From assembly GCA_018399915.1 (NCBI GenBank), contig JAGYNW010000076.1:1-8672 (forward strand): 8,672 bases of DNA, given 5' to 3'. This document shows positions 5,673-8,672 of this stretch, piece by piece. Numbering within the stretch: the first letter of the stretch is position 1; each line of letters starts with the position of its first letter. The notes under the pieces were generated by a model, which was not told where the DNA came from, did not search any database, and worked only from the letters and a program-made list of their open reading frames with translations. The DNA is from Candidatus Omnitrophota bacterium (lineage in GTDB: Bacteria > Omnitrophota > Gorgyraeia > Zapsychrales > Zapsychraceae). The translations under genes were made by a program, and so were the position numbers.

Positions 5673-6971
5673 CTACTGATCCCTGCTGATTTGTGGTTTA
5701 TCCCAATAAACAAATGTAATATGGCCTTCCTCACTAATCGAAAAAGGGATATAGTCCAGGGAAACACCTAACCAGGATGTCGTCGCATCAACCGGCATCC
5801 ATCCCTGATCCGGCAAATAGATCTCTGCCCAAACATGGCCGCCTGTCCCATGGAGCCATCCATTAACCTGACGCGCGGGGATGCCCGCAGCCCTGCAGAG
5901 CGTTATAAAAACATCGCTCTTATCCCAACAATGTCCATACCGTTGCTCCAAAACTTTTTTCACGCCATATCGGGACCCGATTATATTCCCGCCATAAGCG
6001 ATATTTTCATTGATCCATCCCAACAGCCTTTGCGCTTTCTCTGACACATCCATGTCCGGTGCAATCAGTGCGTCTTTCAAAGATCGGATCTGCTTATCCC
6101 CAACCGGCCAGAAATCCGTTGATCGGGTCAATCTCAGCTGATCTATATCCGCATGTTGGGTATTAGCCTGAAAAGGCTTCAGCGAAACACGTGCCTGCAC
6201 CTGCAGTAATGGGATTTGGCAAATAAGCGGGAGATTCTCAAAAGAATATTGCAGGTTATCTCCGGATTTTTGCCTGGCTGTGGGTGCCGGTTTAAAAACA
6301 AAGGTGTCCTGTTCTGAAAAATAGGCTGGGTCGATAAGTGTTACCCTATCAGAAAACGTAAAATAATTGGCGGTCTTGGCCAATTGTCTTTCTGCTGAAG
6401 GCGTTGGATCAGACCGATAATTCATCAGGTCATTGTACAAAATATTCCATTGCTGATAATCCGCCTTAGTGATCGGGGCCAAGGCCATGCTCACATGCCA
6501 GTTTATTGTTTCCTGGTTCCGCAGCCCTAAGGCGGCCTGTGCCTTTTGGATCACAGAGAGATTGGAACAGATAAATTCATACACGGTTGTTCCACTTCGG
6601 CTAACAAACAACTCATTTTGGCGGATATTGAGTAAGGACCGATAAAGACGAACAGCCGCTTTCTCTGTCGGCGCCTCCAGCACATTGATTTGCAGCTGAA
6701 TACCGGCGGCATTATAAAAACGGTTTGTCAGATCTTTTATCTGTCCGCCGAGTTTAGCGCTGAAAGCCGGCAGTTTATCCGACGGAACATTGATTTCTCT
6801 TTGCAATCTCCAGTTAAGCGGCTTTAAAAAACGGCCTTCAAAAGCATCATTGGCAGACGAATTAGACGCAAAAAACAAACATAAGATAAAAATACACACT
6901 ATCTTGTTGAAGTATTGCATTTTACAGGCCCAGATAGTCATGCGCCTTATTGAAAATGTTTTTCTTTGCAT
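5673..6971 (-). CDS. Exported transglutaminase-like (cysteine protease fold) protein
   Basis: I chose ATG 6971 (432 residues) because GGAGGGG precedes it by about 8 bases; the in-frame start at 7010 has no such site. The N-terminus has a long basic stretch, then a hydrophobic segment (FNKIVCIFILCLFFA) ending in SSA before ND, consistent with a Sec signal peptide and export to the periplasm or cell surface. The C-terminal third holds a transglutaminase-core domain with the triad Cys348 (GHCWDKSD), His379 (GGHVWAE) and Asp395 (MPVDATTSW), plus the usual LCRAAGIPARQVNGW segment. Such domains can cross-link, deamidate or cleave peptide and amide bonds. I do not recognise the N-terminal region (about 45-300); it has no obvious repeats or membrane helices. 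It lies 89 bases downstream of the aldehyde dehydrogenase on the same strand and may share its transcript. The substrate is unknown. Confidence 0.85.
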   Translation of the reverse strand: MQRKTFSIRRMTIWACKMQYFNKIVCIFILCLFFASNSSANDAFEGRFLKPLNWRLQREINVPSDKLPAFSAKLGGQIKDLTNRFYNAAGIQLQINVLEAPTEKAAVRLYRSLLNIRQNELFVSRSGTTVYEFICSNLSVIQKAQAALGLRNQETINWHVSMALAPITKADYQQWNILYNDLMNYRSDPTPSAERQLAKTANYFTFSDRVTLIDPAYFSEQDTFVFKPAPTARQKSGDNLQYSFENLPLICQIPLLQVQARVSLKPFQANTQHADIDQLRLTRSTDFWPVGDKQIRSLKDALIAPDMDVSEKAQRLLGWINENIAYGGNIIGSRYGVKKVLEQRYGHCWDKSDVFITLCRAAGIPARQVNGWLHGTGGHVWAEIYLPDQGWMPVDATTSWLGVSLDYIPFSISEEGHITFVYWDKPQISRDQ

Positions 6972-7045
6972 GAACTGTCCCCTCCATTTATTGCATGGAT
7001 TCCGGATCACTTAAGACCCTATAAACATTTAAAAATTTTCTTCCT

Positions 7046-7066
7046 CTTTATCGGCACGGCCTAAAG
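7046..7066 (-). terminator. Weak hairpin over the stop codon of the aldehyde dehydrogenase, possible terminator
   Basis: The minus strand reads CTTTA-GGC-CGT-GCC-GA-TAAAG, eight base pairs with a 2-base bulge and a 3-base loop. A T-rich stretch (TTTTT on the minus strand, about 7031-7040) follows only after about 10 bases. This is a poor match to a Rho-independent terminator and could be partial or fortuitous. Confidence 0.3.
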
Positions 7067-8672
7067 AACATAATCCGTTGATAAAAAGTTGGATTTATGC
7101 TCTTTGACGATTTCATTGATGATCATTTTATTCCCATCAGTGTCTTTCGTTGCCACCAAAGAGCGGATCGAAAAAACTTTTAATGCGTCTGAGACCGATA
7201 GCGTTCCCTCAGCCGAATCTTTGCGACCTGTAAATGGAAAAGTATCCGGTCCCCGCTGACATTGACTATTAATATTGACACGGCACACCTGATTAACCAA
7301 TGGATCAATTAAACGAGCAATCTGCTCAGGATCCTTTCCGAAAATGCTAACTTGCTGCCCATAATTGGACTGGATAATATATTCAATAGGGGTTTCGATC
7401 TTAGTAAAAGGGACAACCGGGATTACCGGGCCAAACTGCTCTTCAGAATAAAGCCGCATCTGAGCCTTGACGGGATAAAGGATCGCCGGATAAAAAAAGG
7501 TTTCAATCGTATTGCCGCCACCTGGGTTTATAACCTCTGCTCCGTAAGCTTTAGCATCTTCCACCAAGGCCTTTAAATATTCTGTCTTTTCCGGCTCAGG
7601 CAAAGGCGTAAGTGCTACATCTGATTGCCACGGCATACCGCATTGTAATTGCGCGACAGCTTTTTTGAACTTTTCCAAAAAAGCATCCACGATCCCTGTA
7701 TGAACAAAAAGGATCTTTAACGCGGTACACCGCTGCCCATTATATGACAAGGCCCCGGCAATATGTTCTTTTATTGCTGCCTCCATATCCGCATCTTCAA
7801 GAACGATAGAAGCGTTTTTTGCCTCCAATCCCAAAACAAAGCGGCAACGGTGAGGCTTGGGATGTTGCTTCTGAAGAATATTGGCGACTTTACTGCTTCC
7901 GATAAAGGCAAGGGCGTCGATCTTTCCGGAAGCCATCAATGGACCGATGACTTTTTGGCCGTCACCATAGACCGTATTGACAACACCGGCGGGAAAAGCG
8001 TCCCTAAACACTTCCAATAAAGGCCGGTGCAAAAGAACTCCCAGTTTTGGGGGTTTAAAAATCACCGTATTACCCATAATCAATGCGGGGATAAGCGTGG
8101 TAAAGGTCTCATTAAGAGGATAATTGAATGGTCCCATACACAAAACAACCCCTAAAGGCGCTCTGCGGATCTGTCCGATGACCCCTTTTTCAATAGTAAA
8201 TTGAGAAGATAACCGATCCAGATCTTTTAAGGCGTTGACGGTATCTAAAATGTAGTCAATTGTACGGTCAAACTCTTTCTGTGAGTCCTGATAAGTCTTT
8301 CCGATTTCCCACATCAATAAATTGACAACTTCCTGACGTTTTTCCCTCATCCCGGCAACAAAATTCCTGACATGCTGAATACGGTCTTCCACAGAGAACG
8401 TGGGCCATACGCCACGTCCATCGGCATAAGCCTTTACCGCGGCATCCAAGGCTTCCAATGCTTCTTTTTCCATCAATAAAGGGTAACTGCCCATGAGTTG
8501 TTGTTGCAATCCTGCTTTTTCCTTAATAAAAACAGGAGAATAAACCGGCTCACAGGCCCCGTCCCAAAACCTTAGCTCGCCGTTTATTAAGTATTCCTTC
8601 TGGTCCAGAGGAAAAGGCAAAATGAATTTTTCAGGAATATCCTCGCGCGCCGGGAAAAAATCTTTATCAGTA
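7061..8672 (-). CDS. gapN: NADP-type non-phosphorylating glyceraldehyde-3-phosphate dehydrogenase-like aldehyde dehydrogenase (5' end outside window)
   Basis: The frame is open from TAG 7061-7063 through the right edge. A TTG at 8620 could start it, but no ribosome binding site is placed for it, and the upstream residues (FFPAREDIPEKF) look like genuine protein of this family, so the true start lies outside. The visible part is about 536 residues. Counting from the TTG, the aldehyde dehydrogenase motifs are GPFNYPLNE (163-171, oxyanion Asn166), FKPPK (cofactor binding), FIGSS, LGLEAKN with general base Glu266, and NGQRCTALK with nucleophile Cys298. EEQFGPV comes near the end. Overall similarity is to the GapN-like group, which oxidises glyceraldehyde 3-phosphate directly to 3-phosphoglycerate and yields NADPH, bypassing the ATP-forming step of glycolysis. 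The family is clear; the substrate is inferred by resemblance. A C-terminal extension of about 30 residues ends the protein. Confidence 0.88.
   Translation of the reverse strand, partial: TDKDFFPAREDIPEKFILPFPLDQKEYLINGELRFWDGACEPVYSPVFIKEKAGLQQQLMGSYPLLMEKEALEALDAAVKAYADGRGVWPTFSVEDRIQHVRNFVAGMREKRQEVVNLLMWEIGKTYQDSQKEFDRTIDYILDTVNALKDLDRLSSQFTIEKGVIGQIRRAPLGVVLCMGPFNYPLNETFTTLIPALIMGNTVIFKPPKLGVLLHRPLLEVFRDAFPAGVVNTVYGDGQKVIGPLMASGKIDALAFIGSSKVANILQKQHPKPHRCRFVLGLEAKNASIVLEDADMEAAIKEHIAGALSYNGQRCTALKILFVHTGIVDAFLEKFKKAVAQLQCGMPWQSDVALTPLPEPEKTEYLKALVEDAKAYGAEVINPGGGNTIETFFYPAILYPVKAQMRLYSEEQFGPVIPVVPFTKIETPIEYIIQSNYGQQVSIFGKDPEQIARLIDPLVNQVCRVNINSQCQRGPDTFPFTGRKDSAEGTLSVSDALKVFSIRSLVATKDTDGNKMIINEIVKEHKSNFLSTDYVL

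Noticed and set aside
6972..7010. Longer start of the transglutaminase-like gene
   Set aside because: The GGAGGGG site lies within it and is well placed for ATG 6971.
8618..8620. TTG as the true start of the aldehyde dehydrogenase
   Set aside because: No ribosome binding site at suitable spacing; the frame stays open upstream with family-like residues to the window edge.

Overview
The window looks like chromosomal DNA of a Gram-negative-type bacterium: one gene has a Sec-type signal peptide, promoters are of the sigma70 type, Shine-Dalgarno sites are good, and base composition is moderate. The gene mix suggests an uncultured anaerobic or facultative lineage such as Omnitrophota or a deltaproteobacterium-like group, but no marker here settles this. 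I see no rRNA, tRNA, CRISPR array or insertion sequence.

Region 1 (1-2615, minus strand) reads as one redox/sulfur operon in the order arsR-type regulator, thioredoxin, a 52-residue two-helix membrane protein (DUF6132-like), and a CoA-disulfide/persulfide reductase fused to a rhodanese domain. The reductase is cut by the left edge. A textbook promoter (TTGACA, 17 bp, TATTAT) precedes the regulator. Its -10 box lies inside an 18-bp perfect palindrome, and a degenerate copy of that palindrome recurs just before the thioredoxin gene. The simplest reading is an autoregulated thiol- or persulfide-responsive operon: the regulator senses, the rhodanese-reductase handles low-molecular-weight persulfides or disulfides, thioredoxin supplies dithiol reducing power, and the Cys-containing membrane protein plays an unknown part.

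Region 2 (2660-4758) has a divergent, stand-alone small beta-carbonic-anhydrase-like protein behind an extended -10 promoter. It ends tail to tail, with a 4-base overlap, against a DEAD-box RNA helicase of the DeaD/CsdA type carrying a C-terminal DbpA-type RNA-binding domain. The helicase has its own promoter and a hairpin in its leader.

Region 3 (4759-5642) is the divergent intergenic space with a 24-base inverted repeat, followed by a DJ-1/PfpI (Hsp31-like) protein with an unusual basic tail.

Region 4 (5673-8672, minus strand) holds a non-phosphorylating, NADP-type glyceraldehyde-3-phosphate dehydrogenase-like aldehyde dehydrogenase, cut by the right edge. An exported transglutaminase-like protein with an unrecognised N-terminal half lies downstream. 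Their 89-bp spacing and shared strand allow co-transcription, but no functional link is evident.
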